From NCBI RefSeq assembly GCF_900091595.1, contig NZ_FMCW01000010.1:20653-84652 (forward strand): 64,000 nt of DNA. Reading direction: 5' to 3'. Position 1 is the first letter of the stretch. Every line of letters begins with the position of its first letter. The notes below the pieces were generated by a model. The model was not told the DNA's origin and searched no databases. It was given only the letters and a program-made list of their open reading frames with translations. Below, one piece after another: positions 49,478 to 56,878 of this stretch. Source of the DNA: Micromonospora haikouensis (lineage in GTDB: Bacteria > Actinomycetota > Actinomycetes > Mycobacteriales > Micromonosporaceae). The translations under genes were made by a program, and so were the position numbers.

Positions 49478-50521
49478 TCACCGACCCAGCAGCGGCGCGA
49501 CCACGTCGATCCGGTTGGTCCACACCCCGCCCGTCCAGCCCGCCGGGATCGCGTCGACGTCGTCGGCGTCGTCGAAGCCCTCCGAGAACCCGCCCGACCC
49601 GTTCACCACGATCACCCGCGTGTCCGCCTCCCGCATCCGGGACACGAACCGGTTCGGCCACCCCCACATCAGCCGCCCGTAGCGCTGCGGCAGGTGCAAC
49701 TGCCGGTGGCGGCAGGCGTCGGGGACGTGCCCCGTCCAGCCGACCGCCAGGTACGCCACGAGGCAGTCCTTCATGACCTTCTTCGAGGTGATCCGGACGT
49801 CGGGCAGCCGGGCGGCGAACGCGGCCACCGCCACGTCGCCCCCGTACACGGTGAGGGTGTCGCGCCGCTGCTGCGGCAGCGTCGCCAGGAGGTCGGCCAG
49901 CGCCTCGCCCTCGGCGGCCCCCTCGACCTTCAGGTGGATCAGCAGCTACCGGTCGGGGAACTCGGCCAGCACCTCCTCGGCCGTCGGCAGCAGGCCCACC
50001 CCCTTGCCCCGGAACGGGAACGTCCGCCCGCCGTCGCTGGTGTAGCCGTAACCGAGGTCGAGCCCGCGCAGCTCGGCGAGGGTGTGCTCGGCGACCTTCC
50101 CCGTGCCGTCGGTGTGGCACTGCAACGTCGCGTCGTGGAAGACCGCCAGGCGGCCGTCGCGGGTGACCTGCACGTCGAACTCCACCAGGTCGGCCCCCGC
50201 CGCGAACGCCACCCGCATCGACGCGAGAGTGTTCTCCAGGTACGGATGCTCGGGCGGGTGGATGCGCTCGGCGGTGCAGGTGTCGTTGGTGACGCCCGCC
50301 AGGTCGAACGTCTGGGCCAACCCCCGGTGCGCCAGCAGGAACGGCCCGCCCGGTGGCCGACCGGCCAGGGTGGAGCTGTTGCCGACGTACAGGCCGGCGG
50401 CGGCGAGCAGCACGACGACCAGCGAGATCGCGAGCCGCCGTCGCCACCGCCGGCCCCGGCCCGGCCGCTCGCCCCCGGGCGCGCTGTCAGTTGCGGTAGA
50501 TCCCGTTCCCCGTTCTGTCAC
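49478..50521 (-). pseudogene. Glycerophosphodiester phosphodiesterase broken by an in-frame TAG
   Basis: A GDPD-type phosphodiesterase, anchored by an N-terminal membrane segment (LAISLVVVLLAAAGLYVG, about 30-47). The catalytic HRGL and AGADLVEFDVQVTRDGRLAVFHD motifs are present. At codon 192 (49946-49948) a TAG replaces what is probably a Gln/Arg codon: FPDR-stop-LLIHLKVEG. Reading continues in the same frame, without any shift, through normal GDPD C-terminal sequence to 49478 (348 codons in all). So one base change, or a sequencing error, separates it from an intact gene. The start is GTG 50521. Confidence 0.8.
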
Positions 50522-51854
50522 CGGCGCAGCCTGCCAGCGGGCACCGGCCACCGGCAAGCGGCCCAGCCCACGCCCGCCCCGCCCCCTCGACCCCCACCCA
50601 CCCGGTGCGCCGATCTTGCAGTTTGGGCCCCTCCCGTGGGCTCTTCGCCCCTTTTGCCGGGGCCGAAACTGCAAGATCGCCGGAGCTGCCCGCGTCGATG
50701 CGGCGCACTCCGGTCGCCTCCGCCAGCGCGAGCAGGTGTGGATCCGGCCGGCTCGCGACGGCCAGCACGCCGGCCAGCGCGGTCCGCCCGGCGGGCCTGA
50801 TGCGCACCTCGGCGGGCACCAGGCGGTCCGCGTGCAGCAGCGCCGCGCCCGCCCCGGCCGCGTCACCGGCACGCAGGTACGCGCCGGACACGTCGACCAG
50901 GTGCGCGGCCCGGTGCTCGATCGGCAGCCGTTGCCAGCCCGGGGCACCGACCAACGCCTCGTGGGCGACGACCGCGCGCCGGCCGTCCCCGAGCATCGAA
51001 ACGGCCACGACCCGGGCGGCGTCGACCGCTGCCCGCTCCGGCCCGCCGGGCTCGGTGACCGCTGCGGCGTCGTCGAGCATCTCGTTCGCCGCAGACCGGT
51101 CGCCGGCCTCGGCGGCAGCCAGCGCGGCCTGAAGCAACGCCGCCGCGCACGCCGCCCGCTCGGCGGCACTGCCCCCGCCCGGCTCCAGCGGGGCCACCTG
51201 GTGCGCGGCGACGACGGTCGTCTCGAACGCGGCCTGCTGCCGGCCGGCGGCACGCAGGGCCTGGCCGAGCGGGACGGCGGCGAGTGCCGCCAGCACCGGA
51301 TCGTCGCCGGCAACGGCCAGCGCGCGGTCGGCGGCCAGCCAGGCCAGCTCCGCGGTGCCGAGCTTCACCAGCACGAACGCGACGAGCCGGTACGCCTGGA
51401 GGAACTGCTCGGCCTGCCCGCCACCGGCGAGCCGGTGCCCGTCGACGAGCAGGGCGGGGGCGAGCCGCAGCAGATCGACGTACCGGCCGTGGTTATAGGC
51501 GGCAGCGGCGTGCGCCACCCGGGTCCGGTAGACGACCGGATCGGTCGGGGCGGCCGGTGCACGCAGCAGGCCCGGATGGCGGGCGAGCGCGGCCCGGACC
51601 ACCTCGACGCCATCGGCAGCCGGCTCACGCTCGGGCCCGACGGCCCCGTCGCGGGCGATCAGCAGATCCGGGTCGATGCGCAGCACCGCGGCGACCTGCC
51701 GCAGGGTCGACACCTTGTCCAGGGCGCGAACGCCCCGCTCGACCTTGTCCACCCACGACTTCGACCTGCCCAACCGATCGGCGAACACCTGCTGGGACAT
51801 GTTGCGCCGGCCCCGCCAGTACGCCACCCGGCGGCCCACCGGCAGCTCACCCAC
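50487..51854 (-). CDS. XRE-type regulator with helical repeat domain
   Basis: A 455-residue protein: an N-terminal Cro/C1-type HTH (NMSQQVFADRLGRSKSWVDKVERG, about 18-41), then Ala-rich helical repeats of TPR type to about residue 390 (LAGVLAVASRPDPHLLALAE). The last ~63 residues are encoded by an inverted repeat (50611-50679) and following low-complexity DNA, and look unlike the rest. They also overlap the GDPD start by 35 bases. The natural stop may have been lost. The GTG start overlaps the upstream 55-codon gene. The target is unknown. Confidence 0.8.
   Translation of the reverse strand: MGELPVGRRVAYWRGRRNMSQQVFADRLGRSKSWVDKVERGVRALDKVSTLRQVAAVLRIDPDLLIARDGAVGPEREPAADGVEVVRAALARHPGLLRAPAAPTDPVVYRTRVAHAAAAYNHGRYVDLLRLAPALLVDGHRLAGGGQAEQFLQAYRLVAFVLVKLGTAELAWLAADRALAVAGDDPVLAALAAVPLGQALRAAGRQQAAFETTVVAAHQVAPLEPGGGSAAERAACAAALLQAALAAAEAGDRSAANEMLDDAAAVTEPGGPERAAVDAARVVAVSMLGDGRRAVVAHEALVGAPGWQRLPIEHRAAHLVDVSGAYLRAGDAAGAGAALLHADRLVPAEVRIRPAGRTALAGVLAVASRPDPHLLALAEATGVRRIDAGSSGDLAVSAPAKGAKSPREGPKLQDRRTGWVGVEGAGRAWAGPLAGGRCPLAGCAGDRTGNGIYRN
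50611..50679. repeat. 69-base inverted repeat within the 3' part of the regulator gene
   Basis: Arms of 21 bp (CGATCTTGCAGTTTGGGCCCC at 50611-50631, complement at 50659-50679) with one G:G mismatch and a 27-base loop. It looks like an intergenic repeat or terminator that the regulator reading frame runs through. Confidence 0.75.
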
Positions 51855-52014
51855 CCTGCACCAGCCGAGCCACGATGCGCGCCGAGTTGGCGTTCGCCCA
51901 CGGCCAGCACCGTTTCGGGGTGCCGCAGACCGGGCACCGGCCGTCGCGCTGCCGGTGGGCGTCCAGGTCCCGCTGCCACCACGGCATCTCCAGGTCGCTG
52001 ACGCCCTGACTCAC
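51847..52014 (-). CDS. Small Cys-containing protein
   Basis: A 55-residue protein with PWWQRDLDAHRQRDGRCPVC then GTPKRCWPWANANSARIV. The C-x2-C-x5-C and nearby His could bind zinc. The GTG start at 52014 overlaps the stop of the upstream 82-codon gene, and its own stop overlaps the XRE regulator start, so it is the middle of a tight three-gene operon. I do not recognise the family. Confidence 0.65.
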   Translation of the reverse strand: MSQGVSDLEMPWWQRDLDAHRQRDGRCPVCGTPKRCWPWANANSARIVARLVQGG

Positions 52015-52259
52015 CGGTCGGCCCTGCCGGGGGTGGCCTCGTGGTCGAGAGCCACGGTCGGGACGATCTCGGTCGGTTGGCAGTGCTGCGGGGTGGTGCG
52101 CGCGGCCTGGGCGTCGGCGAGAAGCCGCCGACGGGCGACCGCCTGCTCGGCAGCCTGGATGCGCTGCCCGGTGCCGGGCGGCGGGGGCGGTTCGGGCCGC
52201 CGCAGCGCCCACCGGGTGATGGCGCGGACTTCGGTGCAGACCCTGGACCAGGTTGCCAC
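52011..52259 (-). CDS. Small unknown protein heading a regulator operon
   Basis: An 82-residue protein starting with GTG 52259 after GGAGG at good spacing. It reads VATWSRVCTEVRAITRWALR, then a Pro run, then an Ala/Arg-rich helix (QAAEQAVARRRLLADAQAA). No domain is recognised. The strong ribosome binding site and GTGA overlap with the next gene are the main evidence that it is real. Confidence 0.6.
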   Translation of the reverse strand: MATWSRVCTEVRAITRWALRRPEPPPPPGTGQRIQAAEQAVARRRLLADAQAARTTPQHCQPTEIVPTVALDHEATPGRADR

Positions 52260-52423
52260 GTCGCCTCCCTCTGCTCGCGGAGTGGGATGGGCGGCGACGG
52301 CGGTTCGCACACTTGCGTGGGAAACGGGAGGGCCGCCGCCACCCAGGAGAATCCTGCGGTTGCAGAGCGCATCCGTGATGGCGGCAGGTGTCCGCGACAC
52401 GTCCGGAACGGACGGCGGACACG

Positions 52424-53431
52424 TCAGCCGGTGGCGACCGCCAGCGCCTGCCGGTACTCCTGCGCCCACTCCGCGCGCGCCTGGTCGGCGGGCAGGCCAG
52501 CCAGGCCCGCGCGCAGGTTGTCCGCACCCGCCGCAACGTCGCCGAGCGCCAGGTAGGCCAGCCCGAGGCCCATCCGGGAGAACGTCGGCGTCAGCCAGTA
52601 CGCGAGGGCCGGTGCCGATTCAGACTCGGCAACCGTGGTGAGGTCGCTCGCCTCGGCGAGGAGCCGCCCGGCGGCGGCCCGGTCGCCGAGCAGGGCGTAC
52701 CCGTGAGCCGCCTGCACCGCGTCGCCGACGCGCTGCAGGGCTGTCGCGCCCGGGGTGTGGTACGCGGCGATGAAGTGCCGCACGATGCCGCGTGCGTTGC
52801 CCCGCTGGCGCTCCAGGTAGCCGCGGAAGTTCTCGACCTGGGCGGCGAGCGGCCCGCTGTCGACCGCGTCGGCCTGGGCGGCGGCCTCGGTCAGGACACG
52901 CACGGCCTCTGTGTCGTTGCGCGCTTCGGCGTACAGCCACCCGACGAACTGCGTCCACTCGGCAGCCACGTAGTGCAGTTCGGCGGCGTGCTTCCCTGCG
53001 GCGTGTCGGGCGAGCTGCTGCGCGGTGCGCCAGTGCGCCACGACGGCGGGCAGCGTCACCGGAGCCGGCAGCACGTCGTCGAGACGCCGCTGTGCGGCCA
53101 GCACGTCGGCGAGCAACCGCACGCTGGTGCCGTCGAGCCGGCTCGGTTCCGCGCTCACGTACGCGAGCCGCTCGTCGTCGTCGGGTGTGGTGACGGTCGG
53201 CAGGGCGGTAACCATGGCGGCGAGGGAGCCGCCGGCATGCAGAAGATCGTCGAGCTGGTGGGCGACGTCGAGGCTGGGACGGGTGCGCCCCGATTCGAGG
53301 TCGTGCAGGTAGCTCTTGCCGTAGAAGGCACGCCGGGCCAGATCCCGCAGCGACATGCCATGAGCGCGGCGCAGGCGGCCCAGCTCGGCGGGGAAGCGAG
53401 GATCCACGACGGTACGTACGCGAGCAGGCAT
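52424..53431 (-). CDS. XRE-family regulator with TPR-like domain
   Basis: A 335-residue protein from ATG 53431 (GGGAG upstream). The N-terminal HTH is LGRLRRAHGMSLRDLARRAF then YGKSYLHDLESGRTRPS (about 16-52). Helical repeats fill the rest (HYVAAEWTQFVGWLYAEARN, QVENFRGYLERQRGNARG). This architecture is common among actinobacterial regulators that sense peptides or act with small partner genes. A second, unrelated XRE/helical regulator lies just downstream. Confidence 0.85.
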   Translation of the reverse strand: MPARVRTVVDPRFPAELGRLRRAHGMSLRDLARRAFYGKSYLHDLESGRTRPSLDVAHQLDDLLHAGGSLAAMVTALPTVTTPDDDERLAYVSAEPSRLDGTSVRLLADVLAAQRRLDDVLPAPVTLPAVVAHWRTAQQLARHAAGKHAAELHYVAAEWTQFVGWLYAEARNDTEAVRVLTEAAAQADAVDSGPLAAQVENFRGYLERQRGNARGIVRHFIAAYHTPGATALQRVGDAVQAAHGYALLGDRAAAGRLLAEASDLTTVAESESAPALAYWLTPTFSRMGLGLAYLALGDVAAGADNLRAGLAGLPADQARAEWAQEYRQALAVATG

Positions 53432-53519
53432 GGGGACTCCCAGGTAGCGGTCTGGGTGGCGGGCTGCCCACCGCAACCACCGGCGGCCCCACCTTCTGCA
53501 ACGGTACGCTCCCTTAGGG

Positions 53520-54068
53520 TTACCCTGCTCGATGCGGTGAGGCAGGCGTGACATGGGCTGTGGGCGCACCGCCACCGGGAAACCGATCGGATTCCAGGAG
53601 CGCCGCTAACGCCCGCTGTCGGAGTAGATCCTCTGCACGACTTCGCTGAATCGGGGGGGCGATGTCGGCCGGATGAATCGCTGATGAGGGTAGGGCTGCG
53701 TTCAGATCGGCCCACAACCGGTCCTCGCTGTACCCGCCGGGCAGGCGCAGGAACCATCGGTACCCCGCCGGTCTGGCTGGAACGTCGCAGTCGTGCAGGT
53801 AGCCGTTGATGTCGGCGTCGATGTCGACCTGCTCCTCCTGGGTGCGCGGGCGGCTGTACTGCTCATCGCCGGCCGGGCTGCTGCAAAACACGCGCGTGGT
53901 GTGCGCCTCAACCTGATCGGGGACGCGGACGAGCCGGGCTGGGCCTGCGCACCAGCCGAGCAGGCCGCCCCAGCCGTTCTCGGGCAGTTCGACGTACTCG
54001 TCGCCGGTGGGGGGCGTGGGTGACAGCGGCACGTTGTCCCAACGGCCCGCGTCCGAGCGGCTGTTCAT
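53520..54068 (-). CDS. Unknown soluble protein
   Basis: A 182-residue protein from ATG 54068. It contains YVELPENGWGGLLGWCAGPARLVRV and later VPARPAGYRWFLRLPGGYSEDRLWADLNAAL, a conserved-looking pattern in which Trp-rich strands alternate with a polar middle. I cannot name the family with confidence. No signal peptide or membrane helix is seen. It precedes the XRE regulator by 88 bases. Confidence 0.7.
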   Translation of the reverse strand: MNSRSDAGRWDNVPLSPTPPTGDEYVELPENGWGGLLGWCAGPARLVRVPDQVEAHTTRVFCSSPAGDEQYSRPRTQEEQVDIDADINGYLHDCDVPARPAGYRWFLRLPGGYSEDRLWADLNAALPSSAIHPADIAPPIQRSRAEDLLRQRALAALLESDRFPGGGAPTAHVTPASPHRAG

Positions 54069-54151
54069 GATTACCTCTCGACGCGAGGGCTGGAGCCCGC
54101 CGACGTGGCGGGACCTCAGCCCAGTTTGCGCCTGAGGACCGCGAGGGGTTA

Positions 54152-54170
54152 CGGGAACACGCGGTTCCCG
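54152..54170 (-). terminator. Hairpin downstream of the 67-codon gene
   Basis: CGGGAAC (54152-54158) and GTTCCCG (54164-54170) form a 7-bp stem with a five-base loop, about 110 bases after the gene's stop on the minus strand. A weak terminator candidate. Confidence 0.35.
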
Positions 54171-54255
54171 TTGTTGGTGCCGCAGTGGAAGGACCACGAC
54201 CGGGGCGTTACCGCTCTTTCCCGGATCGAGCGTGACCTTGTTCCGCCGGCCTGTG

Positions 54256-54287
54256 GGTCCGTCGGTCAGGGCGGTCCGTCGGTCAGG
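54256..54287. repeat. Tandem 15-bp repeat
   Basis: GGTCCGTCGGTCAGG occurs twice with a 17-bp period. The stop codon of the 67-codon membrane protein gene (54283-54285) falls inside the second unit. Confidence 0.6.
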
Positions 54288-54486
54288 CTGGTTCGTCGGG
54301 CGGCGGGGTGCCGACCGCGCCGATGGCGGTGGCCTCCGCGTGCCGGTCGCGCAGCCGGGCCCGGATCTCCTCCGGGGTGTACGCCCGTCGCCGCCGCTCG
54401 GCGCGGGCCACGACCACCCCGGTCGCGGCGACACCCGCGAGACCGGCCAGCCCGAGCCACTTCCACCACTGCATCCGTTGCCGCAT
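54283..54486 (-). CDS. Small single-span membrane protein
   Basis: A 67-residue protein: a short basic/Trp N-terminus, one membrane helix (WLGLAGLAGVAATGVVVARA, about 9-28), and a basic cytoplasmic part YTPEEIRARLRDRHAEA resembling other actinobacterial small anchors. ATG 54486. It is divergent from the papain-like hydrolase gene only 48 bases away, which may share its promoter. Confidence 0.7.
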   Translation of the reverse strand: MRQRMQWWKWLGLAGLAGVAATGVVVARAERRRRAYTPEEIRARLRDRHAEATAIGAVGTPPPDEPA

Positions 54487-54534
54487 GCGCCTAGGGTAGA
54501 CGTTCATGAGCAAGCAGAACGGCGGGGCGACGGC

Positions 54535-55293
54535 ATGAGCATCGGCCTGGACGAGGCCGTGGAGCTGACCCGCACCGGCGACGTGTGGGTGTTCCGGGGT
54601 CGCAGCGTGCCCGATCGCGCCATCCAGCTCACCACCAACAGCCCGGTCAACCATGTCGGCATGGCGGTGGTCCTCGACGACCTGCCGCCGCTGATGTGGC
54701 ACGCCGAGCTGGGCCGGTCGCTGCCGGACATGTGGACCGGCACCCACCATCGCGGGGTGCAGTTGCACGACCTGCGGGACGCGGTCTGCGTCTGGGCCAA
54801 CCGGTACGGCCAGCGGGCCTGGCTGCGCCAGCTCGAACCGCCCGCCGACGTGACGATGGAGCAGGCGGTGCTGCGCACCGTCGCCCGCCTCGACGGCACG
54901 CCGTTCCCGTCGACCGCCCAGCTCGCCTGGCGCTGGGCGCGGGGCCGGGTGCCGCAGGTGCGGCTGCCCCTGCCCGGCCGGTGGGACCGGGCAGCCGGTC
55001 CAGGAGACCGGGGAGCCGCGCACGAAGAGCAGGCAGAGCAGGGAGCCACCCAGGCGGAGCGGGGGAGCGGCGCGGCGGAGCGGCCGGGCGGGGTCGCGGT
55101 GCGGGACCGGGCGCTGGAGACGGCGTACTGCGCCGAGGTCGTCGCGGTGACGTACGAGGCGATGGGCCTGCTGCCGGCGGGCCGCCGGCCGAACTGGTAC
55201 GACCCGGGCCGGTTCTGGAGCGGAGACGACCTGGGGTTGACCGGCGGGGCGCAGCTCGGCGCCGAGATCGAGGTGCGGATCCCGCCACGGTGA
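54535..55293 (+). CDS. Permuted papain-like (YiiX/NlpC-P60 type) hydrolase-like protein
   Basis: A 252-residue protein. GDVWVFRGRSVPDRAIQLTT then NSPVNHVGMAVVLDD (His near residue 39) comes first, and AYCAEVVAVTYEAMGLLP (Cys near 200) comes late. That His-before-Cys order is typical of the circularly permuted NlpC/P60 group such as YiiX. Such enzymes cut amide or ester bonds in cell-wall peptides or lipids. A charged insert (about 150-185) interrupts the domain. There is no signal peptide. ATG 54535. Confidence 0.7.
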   Translation: MSIGLDEAVELTRTGDVWVFRGRSVPDRAIQLTTNSPVNHVGMAVVLDDLPPLMWHAELGRSLPDMWTGTHHRGVQLHDLRDAVCVWANRYGQRAWLRQLEPPADVTMEQAVLRTVARLDGTPFPSTAQLAWRWARGRVPQVRLPLPGRWDRAAGPGDRGAAHEEQAEQGATQAERGSGAAERPGGVAVRDRALETAYCAEVVAVTYEAMGLLPAGRRPNWYDPGRFWSGDDLGLTGGAQLGAEIEVRIPPR

Positions 55294-55372
55294 GCGACCG
55301 GGGCGGCGCGCTGCGCGCTGGTGCCGCCGACCCTGGTTTGCCGGGGCGGGCGCGCGGCAACTGACAGTCCCC

Positions 55373-55762
55373 GTGACAGCATCCACCGATCTCGACGCGC
55401 TGACCGACTTCTTCAACCGGTACGGCGTGGCCCTGACCACCGGCGACGTGGCGGCGGTCGCCGCCTGCTACGCCCTGCCGGGGCTGGTCGTCGCCGACAC
55501 CTACAGTTTCTCGTTCGCGTCCCCGGCGGCGGTGGCGCTGTCGTTCGTCGGCGCGGCCCCTGACTACCACGAGCGTGAGCTGGTGGCGGCGCACGCGGTG
55601 ATCGGGGACGTGCAGCCGGTCTCGGCGCTGTTGACCGAGGTCGCGGTGGAGTGGGAGTTCCTGGACGGCCGGGGACAGCGCGTTCCTGGCGAGCGGTACC
55701 GTTACCTGCTACGGAGTACCGACGACGGCCCCGCCATCTGTACGGTGATCCGCACCGCCTGA
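55373..55762 (+). CDS. NTF2/SnoaL-like small protein
   Basis: A 129-residue protein. LTDFFNRYGVALTTGDVAAVAACYALPGL at the start, and a beta-rich C-terminus ending ERYRYLLRSTDDGPAICTVI, match the cone-shaped NTF2/SnoaL fold used by some cyclases, isomerases and binding proteins. No catalytic residues can be assigned. GTG start without a clear ribosome binding site. Confidence 0.7.
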   Translation: MTASTDLDALTDFFNRYGVALTTGDVAAVAACYALPGLVVADTYSFSFASPAAVALSFVGAAPDYHERELVAAHAVIGDVQPVSALLTEVAVEWEFLDGRGQRVPGERYRYLLRSTDDGPAICTVIRTA

Positions 55763-55906
55763 CCGCGTCGCGGCGACCTTCGGGGTGCCCGCGGCATCGC
55801 CGGAACCGGGCTCACTGGACTGTTAGGACGGTTCAGTGGGCTCCGGCCCTTTCCGACATTGCCGTAGATCGCTACGCTCTCCGGGCGGGACCGATGAGGG
55901 AGGGAC

Positions 55907-56671
55907 ATGTCGGGCACACGTCGCGCGCAACCCACCCCTGGGACCAACGCCGCCATAGCCAGTTCACCCTGGATCGTGGTCTCGGTCGGGGTGGTGGTGA
56001 TGGTGGTGCTGCTGTTCGTGGCGCTCGGCACGTACCGCAGCCGGGGTCCCGTCGGTGAGGCGTTCCCGGCTCCCGAGTGGACGATGCCGCTGCCGACGCT
56101 GCCGCCGACGGTGAGCCGGTCGGTGACCGAGCCGCCCGCGCCGGTGGTGCCGGGTCTCTCCCCGCGCTCGACCCTGTCGCCGAGCGGCGGGCAGGCCGCC
56201 GGGCCCGGGGTCGTCCCCGTCCCGGTCGGCGAGGGCGGCGCCGGCCCGCTGCCGGCGGAGCCGGCCGCCCCGCCGACCGCCGCCCCGCCCGCGCCCGAAC
56301 CCGAGCCCGAGCCGCCGGCCCCGACCACCCCGGCCAGGCCGCCCGCGTCGCCGTCGGTGAGCGGCGCGTACCGGGTGATGAACTCCTACGACGGCGCGTT
56401 CATCGGCGAGGTGCTGGTGCGCAACGAGTCCCGGTCGCAGCGGGGCTGGACGGTCCGGATGACCTTCCCCGGTGCGCACCTGGTGACCGCCTGGATCGAG
56501 GGCGCCCCGCAGGGCCGGATCAGCCGCTCGGGCGACACGTGGACCTTCACGAGCGGCGTCGACCTGTCCCCGGGCGCGTCGGTGCCGCTGCGGTTCCACT
56601 TCGACCAGACGCGGGCCACCCGCCCGACGACCTGCACCGTCGACGGGGCCGGCTGCTCGGGCCTGCGCTGA
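55907..56671 (+). CDS. Membrane-anchored CBM2 domain protein
   Basis: A 254-residue protein with one N-terminal membrane helix (PWIVVSVGVVVMVVLLFVAL, about 21-40), a long Pro-rich wall-spanning linker (about 50-150) and a C-terminal CBM2-like cellulose-binding domain (YRVMNSYDGAFIGEVLVRNE onward), with no enzyme domain. It may tether the cell to polysaccharide or act as a surface adhesin. AGGGAGGG precedes the ATG. The amylopullulanase gene follows after 207 bases. Confidence 0.8.
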   Translation: MSGTRRAQPTPGTNAAIASSPWIVVSVGVVVMVVLLFVALGTYRSRGPVGEAFPAPEWTMPLPTLPPTVSRSVTEPPAPVVPGLSPRSTLSPSGGQAAGPGVVPVPVGEGGAGPLPAEPAAPPTAAPPAPEPEPEPPAPTTPARPPASPSVSGAYRVMNSYDGAFIGEVLVRNESRSQRGWTVRMTFPGAHLVTAWIEGAPQGRISRSGDTWTFTSGVDLSPGASVPLRFHFDQTRATRPTTCTVDGAGCSGLR

Positions 56672-56775
56672 CCGACCCCTTCGATCGTCACCGGCCGTGG
56701 CCGGCTCCTTCCTGTGCCGTGCGCACGCGGCTGCCCGTCCCCCAGGGCCCGCGTGCGCATTGCCGTGCGCAGGTG

Positions 56776-56837
56776 CTTGCAAGATGACTGCTTTGTTGCG
56801 ACTCCGTTTGCAAGGTATTGCAGAACGTTTCGGCAAG
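56776..56837 (+). promoter_or_regulatory. TTGCAAG-type repeats upstream of the amylopullulanase gene
   Basis: CTTGCAAG (56776-56783, palindromic), TTGCAAG (56808-56814), ATTGCAG (56817-56823) and CGGCAAG (56831-56837) lie in the 100 bases before the gene. Streptomycete maltose/amylase promoters carry CTTGCAG-type repeats bound by the LacI-family MalR; these sites look like that family. The regulator is inferred. Confidence 0.5.
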
Positions 56838-56878
56838 GGCTAGCGTGCGGGCCAATCACGACCAGAGGAAGGCCGTCG

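Noticed and set aside
55790..55840. Possible hairpin between the NTF2-like and CBM2 genes
   Set aside because: The arms pair only with several mismatches and bulges, so I could not support it as a terminator.
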